Below the pieces are notes generated by a model, which worked only from the letters and a program-made list of their open reading frames with translations, was not told the origin of the DNA and ran no database searches. 64,000 nucleotides of DNA, taken from assembly GCA_942159475.1 (NCBI GenBank), contig OW804096.1, positions 46,065,744 to 46,129,743 of the forward strand. Reading direction: 5' to 3'. The stretch comes from Sthenelais limicola (lineage: Eukaryota; Annelida; Polychaeta; Phyllodocida; Sigalionidae). Of this stretch, positions 8,911 to 19,778 are shown one piece after another. The position numbers and the translations under genes were made by a program. How positions within the stretch are numbered: position 1 is the stretch's first letter; the number at the start of each line of letters is the position of its first letter.

Positions 8911-9776
8911 CGCATTTTAGTTCCGAGACAAGCCGTTGCGGCCGCTGCGGCGCCACTACTGCTGGCGGTACACATGCCTCACAGAGGTGAGGCATGTGTA
9001 TTACTAAACACCAAAACAAAAGCATAGGAGGGGAGGCCGGGCGGGGGGGGGGGGGGGGATTCAGCTAAATATAAAAACAATAATAGGCATACAGATCTTG
9101 AGAAATATAACCAAACTACTAATATAAATACATCTTTCAAGCGGTTACTTTCTGGACGAGATGTGACAGACCCGCCCTCTGTGGGCGGATAAGCCTACAT
9201 CAACAATTTGTGACGTCACCCAGCCCATCAGCGTCCACTCCCCATATATACACTCCCCATACTTCTGGCCCTGTTTTTAACGTTTTCCCTGAAAGTGATG
9301 ACCTGTAATTCGTCTGAGAGAAACTTGACTTAGTTAGCTACCTTTTTGTCTGGAAAAAATACTGCATTCATGGTCTAGCAATGCTATTTTGAAAACATTC
9401 ATGCACCCTCTATCTGTTGTCACTCACTCCCACCATGTTTACATAGCTTCAACCACCCTTCATACTACCCTTACAAGCCATTGCCACCATTACATAACAC
9501 CCATGGCCACACTCACAGGCTTAAATTGTTGATGACATGTAAGCTATTTATAGGGTGGGTGGTGTAGCCTACCCAACACGTTGGTGTTGTGTAGGCTACA
9601 TTATTTGATACTAAATCAAATGGATATTGTAGGTAGGAGGGGTAGAGTTAGGGTGGGTGGATGGGACGATCCTTTACCTTTAAATATAAAAACAATCTAA
9701 AAGCGTTCAGATCTGGTGAAATATAACCAATTTACTTCCCACAAATAAATGTGTTGCTGCGGTAATTTTCTGGTCA
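8911..9776. repeat. Tandem ~1.15-kb unit, copy B (incomplete)
   Basis: Second copy of the unit, matching copy A until about 9776 (gcggtaattttctgg), where similarity stops. Hairpins are at 8969-9000 (14-bp arms, loop AGAG) and 9564-9599, identical to the second hairpin of copy A. A G-run lies at about 9042-9058. A shorter internal similarity (aatataaaaacaat through ttctgga) occurs at both 8521-8620 and 9067-9140, suggesting older nested duplication. Confidence 0.8.
8969..9000. repeat. Perfect 14-bp-arm hairpin
   Basis: The arms tacacatgcctcac and gtgaggcatgtgta are exact reverse complements around AGAG. It occupies the position in copy B where copy A has a different hairpin (7839-7877). No flanking 7-bp duplication is present, so it is kept apart from the micropalindromes listed below. 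Confidence 0.85.
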
Positions 9777-12700
9777 AATTATATTTGCATATTAAGTTCC
9801 AAAATGATTCACCAGGTGGCGTCTGACGTATATGAATAATGATTGTGTAATATGATTACCATTCCCCACCGACCATATACTTAGAAAGACGTACTTATAC
9901 TTCTTCCATGGAAATTATTATATGGAAAAAAGACATTCTCAGACATAATAAATAAATCGCATTTTCTGTAAGCAAAATTCTAATATTTCCTGCCGTAGGC
10001 TATCATGTTTGGGATATTAAAGAAATTGTGATAATCAGCATACTCCTATAGGCCTATATCACCTGGGATAAATATGTAAAAATGTTTTATGTAGGGCCTA
10101 ATATATAAAATAAATATAGGCGATATTGAAAACTATTGCCACATAATCATTTGTGTAGATGAATGATTATGAAATAATCATATAATTTGTTTACATTATA
10201 GACGTTAGTATGTATTTTTTTCTGTTCCCCGAACATGACAAACAAATACATCTATTCAGCTGGAGTAGCACAGGTATTTAGATCAACTCATTAAGCGCAG
10301 TCGTACCGATAGTCTTCCCTTTTTTTGTGTTAGTCTAGGATATTCCAAACATGTTGATATGGGAATTTCCCGATGGAGAAATAAGATGTGTATTTTATGT
10401 GATTTACTAAATTTACATAAAATACGAAAAAACGGTACCGGTAGTCCTGACTATTTAATTAATGAATATGATCGGTAGCCTAAGTAATGTATAGGTTGAT
10501 CTAACATATCGAGTGTAAGCAGGGTTACCCGCCAATGAGAATACAGCGTTCACTGAATTGATTTATATATATATAGTATTTGTATTGAATACACCACATA
10601 AATTTGTTTTTCTTGGCATTTTTTGATTGGCTTGGACCGGTAGTGCAGCCTTTTGCTATGTGTGGTTGTTTTTGAGAGGATCAAAATTATAGGGCATATA
10701 ATAGCGTCCCCAGTTGTATCGGGTGTTCGATTGCCAGGTCGCATAAGAAGTCACATAAATCAGGTGGCCGTGAGGATCCCAAATCCTAGTATTTCGGGCA
10801 AAGTTAAAACCACTATTTGAAGGTGTAAATCACTTCTAGAACACTTTGAATTTAATGACTGATTCACATGATTTTTAATGGCTTCTTACTGACAAAGTTC
10901 ATATTTATTTTATATATGATCAGTTCATATTTATTTCATACATGATCAGAGCCGCGAAGATGGAGATGGCAAGAAATCTGTAATTTTATTTGGTATATGT
11001 CTTGATTTTTCGTTTCTTAGTGATTTTTAATGACCAAATACGAAATTCCCTGACTTTTAATGACCTTCAAAATGTAAATCAGAATTTTAGTGACTTTTAA
11101 TGACCCGCGGGAACCCTGTATAAGGAAAAGTCCTTTGGATTTCACGTGTGCTCAGGTAAAATCTTCTATTCATCAGAAGGAATGGGGTGTGTACGACCAG
11201 ACCAGATATTTTATTTGATCTGAAGATGACATTCCAAAGAAATAATGAATTGAATAGCTTTTCCACATTTATTTGCATGGTTTAGATATATACAATATTA
11301 TATACATGCTGCAAATGTTTATGCAACTTTCAATCATTCAATTAATATTAAAATTGTATGTTTAAAACTGCGTTATTAACAACATATAATTCACCTATAC
11401 ATGTAACTCTTCTTGACAGAATGAAACATAAAATGGAAGTTCCATGTTATTCCAATGGGAATTTGAAATATGCTTGACATAGAATGATAATCATTCTTTA
11501 ATAAATGCGAGGCATATTTGAAATATACACTGTAGTTTTTCTGGAGCTTCTCGTCTCCTCCTAGCCAGACAAGTATACACTCCATCCCAATCTACACCCA
11601 GTGGCCTTGTCATCACTTATCAACGGGATAGGCATTCCTGGTTAATTCCAATTTCCACTGTAGAACGTGTCCCTATTTTCCATTACGAAAAATCGGATCC
11701 ATATGCATTCCTGGGAGAATGTACTCCTAATGTTTTATGTTCCTTTCTATGGGCAACTTTTCATCTACTCGTCCTGACCTGCAAGTAGATTACAAAAGAT
11801 AGTTAATAATAATCTTACTTGATATAAATGAGAATAGGCGAAATAATTTCAAAGCCTTTGGGCCTTACACGGCATAATACTTTATGTTATTTGCTTCGAC
11901 CTTAGTCGAGTTGAAAAACGAGACGCTTAAAATATGAATTTTGTTTTCTAGCAGCATGACATAAATACATGGGTTACTAAAAACCATTTCCAATATCTCA
12001 TAATGCCTCATCCCACATCATGTAAGGGGTGTGGTTTAAGAACAGTGGAAAGCTGGGGGTCAAATAAAACCACACATGTATACATTTACAAAGCTAAAAA
12101 AAACATTTACAAAGCCAAATCTATATTCACAGCAGCAAGCTCATTCACAACACATAAAGGGCTATGTGGATTGGCGGGGTTACAGGTCGGTATAATCGAC
12201 TTATCGCAATATTTACTACCGTACATTTTTTGATTAAGCTTCTTTTTGAAATTAAATAATATTCTCCTTCACAACTCGGTAAGTTAAATTGATTATAGGC
12301 GGCTTTCATACATCACAAAGGGGAAGGACACTTGGGATGTATCAAAACAGTAAGTTCGGTGAAGCAAAAGGAGTTAGTTCTGTTTCTAAAGCAGTGATGA
12401 ATAATATCACAATCTGAACAATTTTCAGGAAGGAATCACTCATAATCATCAATGCAATACCGAAGAAGGGGCCAAACTCCGAGTCCTCTGGAATGTTCAT
12501 ACCCATGAAGGTCACCTGTTTGATCATGGAAATGTTTACAATCTACAACATTTTAAAATCATTCTATACGTAGGAGCGGTCAATCAGGCCATACAAATAA
12601 GGGAGAGCTGCTATAGGATCGGAACTGGTCCCAACAGCCAGTTTGTAATCACATAATCCAGGTTGGAGTTTGCGTTCCCTTTTGATTATCTATCTGTGAG

Positions 12701-13401
12701 CGATATTAAAAAGTGAATTTAGTGTAGGGCTGGCCTTATCAAAAAATAAAATGCTTCCCTTGGGAAACCATAGTTGATCCGTTTGACAGCTGTTCCCGGC
12801 TAGAACAATGATAACCAAGTCATATTTATCAGCATTAAATTGCAGTTGGTATTTCAGATATCTATATCAAAACAGAATATTATGTATCCAGATTGGAAGT
12901 GGGAGTGGAAATCAGTTGAAGTTGAACGCCGGTAATTAGAGCGATACTCCCTTATTATGTCCAGTGGCATGCCTTGGGTTACACGGGTTAATTAATGCTC
13001 GTTATATGCATGGATATATTGAATCGTCCGCAAATCTGATTAAAATCAACCAGAAGAGCATAATGTCTCTTTGACTTGATGCTAATACAAATCAACAAGG
13101 TACAAGGAAATTCAATTCTAATGCTGAAAATCAGTGTTGAAAGTACAATTAAACTGGCAATATTTTATGCTTAGATTCATGACAAAACGTCTCCGTCAAG
13201 GAACGAAATGTGGAGCGATAAAGATTAAATACTGCGACCATAGTTCGTGAACTTCGGTTGCATGATAAGTGGGAATGAGTACAAGGTTATGTAGTTTCGA
13301 GTAACAAATTTTAAGACTTGTAGTTGTTGGATGTAAGTAACAGAGGGCAGTACTGACATGCATCAATTTGCACCTTTGGAATTATCCTAGCATTATATCA
13401 T
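9777..13401. other. No recognised gene; downstream flank of TPGS1
   Basis: AT-rich DNA without convincing exons. A 26-bp near-tandem duplication (ttcatatttatt...atgatcag) lies at about 10898-10949. A minus-strand open stretch at 12342-12527 is hydrophobic and unlike any family I know. The TPGS1 3' UTR should fall in the right-hand part, but I could not fix a poly(A) site. Confidence 0.5.
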
Positions 13402-13402
13402 A

Positions 13403-13443
<41 letters not shown>

Positions 13444-13461
13444 ATAATAATAATAATAATA
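13402..13461. repeat. (TAC)n/(TAA)n microsatellite
   Basis: About 13 TAC/ACT triplets run directly into TAA triplets. It lies 220 bp beyond the TPGS1 stop codon, in what may be its 3' UTR. Confidence 0.95.
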
Positions 13462-13682
13462 GATTTGTATTTCCATATCATGATTACAAATCATTTCATA
13501 CAGTGAAAGGTCAAAGTAAAGAACATACATTGGAAAAAAAAATGGAAAAAAGAATGCTCTCTGTGAATGTCAGAGTTCTTCCGAGTATCCCTGGATAAAA
13601 AACGTTTCCAGGTAAAGAGAACAAAATAAAAGAAGAGAGGAGAGTGTATTCTTATAACAAAATTAACTGATGAAAAATAAAT

Positions 13683-16600
13683 CTAGTCGAGTTTACTTTG
13701 ATTCATATCAATCATAAAACTATTGAAAATCATTTGCATCAGGGTAGATATCTCGCTGTTGGTTGGTATAAACAAACTAAATACCTTGGAGAGGAAGGCA
13801 TCAGCAATTCCTGATTGGAAATCCTCTAAACTTGTTGTGCGTTTTATCTGGGTTGTCTGAGGGGGACAATATCTGAAGTTGTCGTTCATTCGCTCAGGTC
13901 CGAGTTTAAAACTTGCCTCTAGAAGCCTATAAAGAGAAAGTTCTCATTGAAAATACTGCAGGTATGTGTGCATAACAATACATCAATGTTGACCAATCTT
14001 GCTCTGTATCAGTAATTCTGAATAATAAACCTGTCGATGAGATTGTCAGAACACGATGATATAATTTATGGTCAGAAAAAAGTAGAATCTAATAATAAAG
14101 AAAACGTACGCAGTTGGTCCATTCGATGTTTTGCTCACTGCTTCCATCAACTGCTTTATCACCATATCGGAAACATTCTTATCAACTTTCTCGTTGTTAC
14201 CTACGTCAAGGCACTGATATAGTTGCTCTGACTGCTTCAGAAAATCTATAATAACATATAAAATGATGCATACTTTTAGAAATTGGCAGCTTGTAAAGAG
14301 GAAAATCTGAATCTTCACAATAGGAATTTATCAAGTGACTATTCAAGAAAAGTGACTTCACTGCTTGGCTAGATCTTTAGCTATCTTTAGTGATTGGGAT
14401 AAAATACAATCATTATAAAGCCAAGCTCGAGCTAAATGCAGTAATAAAATCGACATCTGGTGTGATTATCAAAATGACCATTCTTTTGGGGGGTTTGTAA
14501 TTAGATAACACATTCTTCGAACATAACACAGAATAGGGGCAGTTAATTCATAGCTAAGAAAAATCTCAAAAAGTACCACCTTTAAGAACCAAACACGTGA
14601 ACGTCCCAGCCTTAAACGTTTCAAACACAACTACTTCGTGGTCCCGAAGGAGGATTTTCTTCATTAACTTCTCTGTCACCGCCGGGGGGAAATCTCTGTG
14701 GAGAAATTTCCAATCGACATTTAGAATTAAAACAAAAAGGTTAACATCAACACAGGATACATATCTAACTTCTCCTAAGACTTCAAACATTTGTGACAAT
14801 GAAAAAAAAACTAAACTCCTAAACACAACATGGATAAAACACTCTAAAGACCCTCTATGTATATTCTAGGCATCTTGAGTTTTTTTGTTTGTTTTTTTTT
14901 AAAAAAGACATCTTGAGGTTTATATGACAGCTAAACTCGTGATTTGAAACTTACTTTGCCAGCTGGTTCAGCAAATCTGCATAAACGACCCCATTGACTC
15001 CTTTAAGATTTTTGCCAACTAGAATGTATGATAGAATATAAATCAGCCACAAACGTACTATATAAGATGAGATATGCGACATTCTAATGAAACGGCATTC
15101 ACAAGACTATTAAGGCTACCATTTACAAAAAAAGAAATAGATGTATGACAGAAATGAATTTATTACGAGAAATGAAGTTGTACATATACTATATATATCT
15201 ATACTGCTTAAAATCGGGGACATTTGTCTGCATTATATTGGCTATATGTATGTTCTAATGAACATAAATTCTTGTACTAATCAAACCTTAAACACTATTT
15301 TTTTAACTAGTTATAGTAAATGTGATTATTTCACACATTATAAGTCAATATTATTCTCGTTTATAAACGACGTTGTTTAGGCAAACTAACTCTTTGTTAA
15401 ACTCATCCTTTACTGAAATAAAAGAAACCTGTTAGACCGGATTTAACCTGAGTCATCATAACATTAAAAATACGAAGAAACCAGTTCACAGTTTGCAAAC
15501 TGTATAAAAGCTTCAAGATATGTAAGTAGAAATTCATCATGCAAATTAAAAGATCTTGTGTACTAGCATCTGGACACGATATGTGAAGGACATACGTTAA
15601 AAAAATCTTCACAAAAGTTCAAGAAAAATGTCATTCACTGAATATTTGTTTCCAGACAACATATATTAGATATACGTAAAATGAATATTTTGCTGAAAAA
15701 CACGATACAACAATGCTGTTCTATGTACAAATATCATTATGAAAAACTTGGAAGTCTTGGAGGTTGCAATGTAGTACCTGGTCTGCCTCTCCTTCTATAT
15801 TTTGCCATTTCTGCTTCACCTGTGTACAGCAATGTTTTATTTATACGCCTTATAGATTTTAATTATTTTTCTATGTGAATAGACAGCAAGAAACCCAGGT
15901 CACAGTTCTCCCAAAGATCTGGTAAGGAACTGCGTACATTATAATTGGTGAGATTTCTAACCATGGACTGTGTGCGGCTAGGCTTATATATATAATTGAC
16001 CTTTTTCCTCTGTGCAATTAATATTTTGAAACATGTACATGAACAAAATAACAATATGATGTATTATGTTCAAAAACATATATTCCAAGACTGAAGCATA
16101 AATTGTATAATAGTGGAATCACGCACAATGTGCCATTTGCGAATTCATACAACATTAATTAAGTGTTTTTTCTTGGTGACGAATTAACCGCATTTATGAA
16201 CGACAAAACACTAGTTTTGCATTGATAATCCAACCATATAAATGACACTACAAACTGCTGTGCAGGAATTGCATCTTCTTCATGAGAATATTTATTCTAT
16301 ACTATGGCGATGGAAATCGTGTTCGTACATAACAACCCTTGAACCGTTGGGAATTTTTGTTCAAGTGAATAAAACCAAAATAAGTTTAAAGAAAGAAAAC
16401 TCACTTTTATTTTGGCTTAACATATCATATGCATTCCTAAGGTTCGTATCAAAAGCTGGCTTGGAATAATGTGTCATACATATCTGCTGGTACACCTTGG
16501 TCACTCGGCTAACTTTGTCTCCATAACTTTCAAAACTGAAAGTATCAAGAAAAATAAATTGAATAAAACACAAGCAAAATTTAGCTCAAGACATAACCGA

Positions 16601-17917
16601 AACTGCATGTATGCTGCATGTATAGTCTATGTACCAGTATACATTTGCTTGTTTCTATATATAATGATAATTACTGGATACAAAATGTACACCTACTAAT
16701 CAGCAAGAAATTCAATCGGATCTAGGGGGCGATTTTCTATTATCTTTGTGAGGACATCTTTCAGCTGGCCCGTTGCGCCAACCCGCTCTGAAATTATAAT
16801 AAAATACCGTATATTAAAGTACTGATGCACATTTTCAGATCTGGACCAGTAACTGCAGTAAGTTAAAACTGCAGTGACGTGATTTCTTTATGAATTCAAA
16901 ACATGATTTCAAATTAATAAGTTTCTTTACAATCTTTGCAGGTATTACATACCTATTCTATAATCCCTTATTTTAAAATCAACTTGAAAGTGTTGTGACT
17001 AAATTGTGTATGGCAAAATTTAATTTCAATTAACACTTACATGTAATTTTTAAAAATGATAAATTTAGAAATAAGACATGCTACCAGGGAGGTATAATTA
17101 TACTCTTAGTATACCTCCATGATGCTACTAAAAAGTACATAGCTACAATGCTAGGAATATCTTTCACATCTTCATTGGGTATGGAGGCAGCACACTATAC
17201 ATGTATCGTATAATGGCTGAATAATTTTCTCTATGATTTGAAATGGGGATAATTATGCTATAGGTGCTGTACCCTTCTGGCCCATTCATTAATTAGCCTA
17301 CATAGCCTATATTCAAGAATTATTGAATGAACACACGATATGCTGGTGCTCTGCACTTCATATATTGCAATACCTACCCTATATGATTAAGCTGAAAAAA
17401 AGTTTCAAGAGGTCAACTGATTTCAATTAGAAAAGCCACTTAAACAGTACCGTAGCCTAGGCTAAGTAGTAAGTATGGAAGGATTAAATAAAGGCTGTTC
17501 CAACGGGACTGCCTGGCCCGAGCGTCCAATCCATTTGGCATTTGCACCTAAAATACAGGCCCTATATGTTCCTACCATGATCATATATGTGGCTTTCTTT
17601 AAATTCGATACATTCTCTTATATGTTTACTCATTATATGTATTGGTCATTTGTATATAGGCTGTGTGACGGTAACCATAGTAACTGTTTAACCAGACCAA
17701 CAACAGTCCAAGATACACATTCTGCTGCTACATGGCATGAGCGAAGATTAATGAGTTAATTAAGAGCATATCGTAAAGTAAAATTGAAATGGTTAACCAA
17801 ATATGAGAAAGAAACTTAGTTTGCACTTATTAAATGGTAAATAAATGATTTCTCACCCAAAAATTGACGATCACTTTCAGGAACAACATCATTTGCGGCG
17901 GCTTTCCTTCTCTCCAT
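13683..17917 (-). CDS. TPGS1: Tubulin polyglutamylase complex subunit 1, eight coding exons
   Basis: TPGS1 is a non-catalytic subunit of the TTLL1 tubulin polyglutamylase complex, acting at centrosomes, axonemes and neuronal microtubules. Coding exons from 5' to 3' are 17917-17857, 16787-16697, 16535-16405, 15819-15778, 15018-14955, 14695-14580, 14245-14110 and 13926-13683. Phases agree at every junction and all introns are GT-AG. The product is 294 residues, close to the human protein (about 290). It begins MERRKAAANDVVPESDRQ. Residues 21-53 (ERVGATGQLKDVL...DPIEFLADYFE) match the human RQVGVTEMLRAAL...EPIAFLAHYFE and resemble an RII-alpha/Dpy-30 docking motif. Later matches are RRRGRP (about 104-108), VNGVVYADLL (human LDGRTYSELL), RDHEVVVFETFKAGTFTCLVL (147-167) and the C-terminal SLEDFQSGIADAFLSKV (human TREEFLERAAALFIAKV). 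The start Met was chosen because it opens the conserved frame in a GC-richer segment. Exon 5 has an alternative in-frame acceptor 18 nt downstream. Confidence 0.93.
17078..17128. mobile_element. Micropalindrome insertion 1, with 7-bp duplication atgctac
   Basis: A 37-bp insert (17085-17121) with inverted arms ggaggtata / tatacctcc lies between two exact copies of atgctac (17078-17084, 17122-17128). It begins CAG and ends ATG. It lies inside TPGS1 intron 1. Confidence 0.7.
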
Positions 17918-18958
17918 TTTGGAGAGACAGGGGAATGTTTACTTCAGTACCTGCGTCAACTGGACTCTAGGCGCGCCACTGTAGTGTAGCCTTAGGCGGT
18001 TCTATTCGCAGCGTCATCTACCAGCATTCAAGAAAATATTTGATCTATCAAATTACATTAAAAACACTAGGGGCAGGGGATTGATTTCATTTTTCATTTT
18101 TCATTTTCCATAAGCGTCACATTTTACAATGCTACTCTCAGCTTAGTAGAATAAATGCATAAACAAAATAATTAATATAGGCCTACAGAGTAATCATACT
18201 AGTAGGCTAATCGTACTTTTGTGCTTAAACCTAAGAATTACCCAGTAAAAAGCTTCAGTATTTTACATACCGACCATCTAAACATTAAACATACCGACCA
18301 TCTAAACATCTAAACATTTTTACTTCATGTTTTTTTTTAGTGAGGTTTAAAACAAATGGTGGATGATACCATTTCTTCCTAATAGCGCCGTGCCCATATT
18401 CCGTAGGTTCCTAAAGAGTCTTAATAATTTAACATTATTCATGTTCCTGATTGGGTTTCATTCGATAGACCTACGCCTACGGCCTACACTCAGCCTACCT
18501 ATAAGCCTTACCCAACTTTCATATCATATAGGTATTGGTCATACCTCCCTCAAAATTTGATTGATACATGTATTTGCAAGATAATAATATGGAACGCCGT
18601 AGGCGTCTGTAGCACCCCACCCCCCGAAAAAAAAAATAGAAATCAAATGTGTCTGTCATAATTGAGTATTTTCAAAAAAATTAATCATGACAGTTTTTCT
18701 GGGTAGGCATAGGCCTATATAGAAGCTGAAGAGACCCTGCCTTTGGAGGTGGGCCTATCTTCAACCTACCTATGCTATAGTATAGGCCTATGTTTGGCCT
18801 ACCATAATTATAATAGCCTAAGATTCATACTTTCATTTTGTTCTAAAAATATAATGTAGGCTATAACGGTCTCTCTGTTAGATTTATTTATAGGCCCTAA
18901 TATGTGGCCTAATATGTGGCCTATGACAATAAGGGGTGAAATTGTGTGGTAGACGCAT
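17918..18958 (-). promoter_or_regulatory. TPGS1 5' flank and probable promoter
   Basis: The first 100 bp upstream of the TPGS1 ATG are GC-rich (ggcgcgcc near 17970, cggttctattcgcagcgtc near 18000) and probably contain the 5' UTR and transcription start. No TATA box is evident. Further up, the DNA turns AT-rich with many taggcct-type words and a short tandem repeat of accgaccatctaaacat at about 18269-18316. Confidence 0.4.
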
Positions 18959-19234
18959 CCCAGCTAACAATTTTCCGTTGTATTCACGTTGTGGCGACGT
19001 TATTTTCTATTTTTTGGTCGGTTGTAATTACGTAAATCTGTATGGAAGAAATAACGTGAATACAACGTAGAAATTATTTTTTTAAAAAATTATTATTCTT
19101 TAATTTAAATTATCTTTTGTTTAAAAAAATGAAAAAAATGTTTACGTTGTATTCACGTTATTTCTCCCATACAGATTTACGTCGCTACAACGTGAACAAT
19201 CACAACGTAGAAATTACGTAGTGTGTTAGCTGGG
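18959..19234. mobile_element. MITE-like element with terminal repeats CCCAGCTAACA
   Basis: Terminal inverted repeats CCCAGCTAACA / TGTTAGCTGGG enclose 276 bp. The interior is itself an inverted repeat: acgtgaatacaacgta around 19060 pairs with tacgttgtattcacgt around 19143, and the tctgtatgga...ataacgtg stretch extends the stem over more than 30 bp. The centre is AT-rich. There is no ORF. The dyad extends 2 bp beyond the ends (at...at), so the TSD is unclear. Confidence 0.75.
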
Positions 19235-19451
19235 ATAGGCTATAGTTCCCATTATTTAATTGTTCATTAAGTAAGAATGCCACTCCATACAATTTCCACA
19301 TTGATCTACAATTATTTAGTAAAAGAAGAGCGATCAGTAGGCCTAACCTTCGATTCAATTGAATAGGCCTAAAGGTAAGATTTTATGGGATGCAACATGG
19401 CCTAAATTCCTATTCCAGAGTGACAAATTGAGGAAGAAAGGTGTGTCACTT

Positions 19452-19479
19452 GCAGAGCCATACACGTGTATGGCTCTGC
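19452..19479. repeat. Perfect 28-bp palindrome centred on CACGTG
   Basis: The arm gcagagccatacac is followed directly by its exact reverse complement, making an E-box (CACGTG) at the centre. No 7-bp flanking duplication is visible, unlike the micropalindromes. Confidence 0.85.
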
Positions 19480-19732
19480 TTTAAGCGACATAACTTTGTA
19501 ACTCACAGGCTGGGGCCTATGTATTTTTGTGATCCGGAAAAAAACCACGATTTAATTGGATAGAATATTATTAGTTCCGGTACCGGGAGGCCTACCGTAA
19601 CTAGAATACTTGGGTTAGGCCTATTTGAATTCATGATCTCAAAACAAGTTAGTACGGTACGTTCACAATAAAAGGATTATCATCAAGACTGAAGAGAGAG
19701 GCAGACAAATGAGGCGAAAGAAATCAATGTTG

Positions 19733-19778
19733 GTTTATCCTTGGAGTAAAATATATGTATTTTACTCCAAGGTTTATC
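19733..19778. mobile_element. Micropalindrome insertion 2, with 7-bp duplication gtttatc
   Basis: The insert 19740-19771 (32 bp) is a perfect hairpin: the 14-bp arms cttggagtaaaata / tattttactccaag enclose TATG. The flanks gtttatc at 19733-19739 and 19772-19778 are identical. Confidence 0.75.

Noticed and set aside
12342..12527. Hydrophobic open frame on the minus strand downstream of TPGS1
   Set aside because: No family recognised and no matching splice partners; length is within chance expectation for this much sequence.
15484..15503. Short palindrome acagtttgcaaactgt
   Set aside because: No flanking duplication and only 16 bp; compatible with chance.
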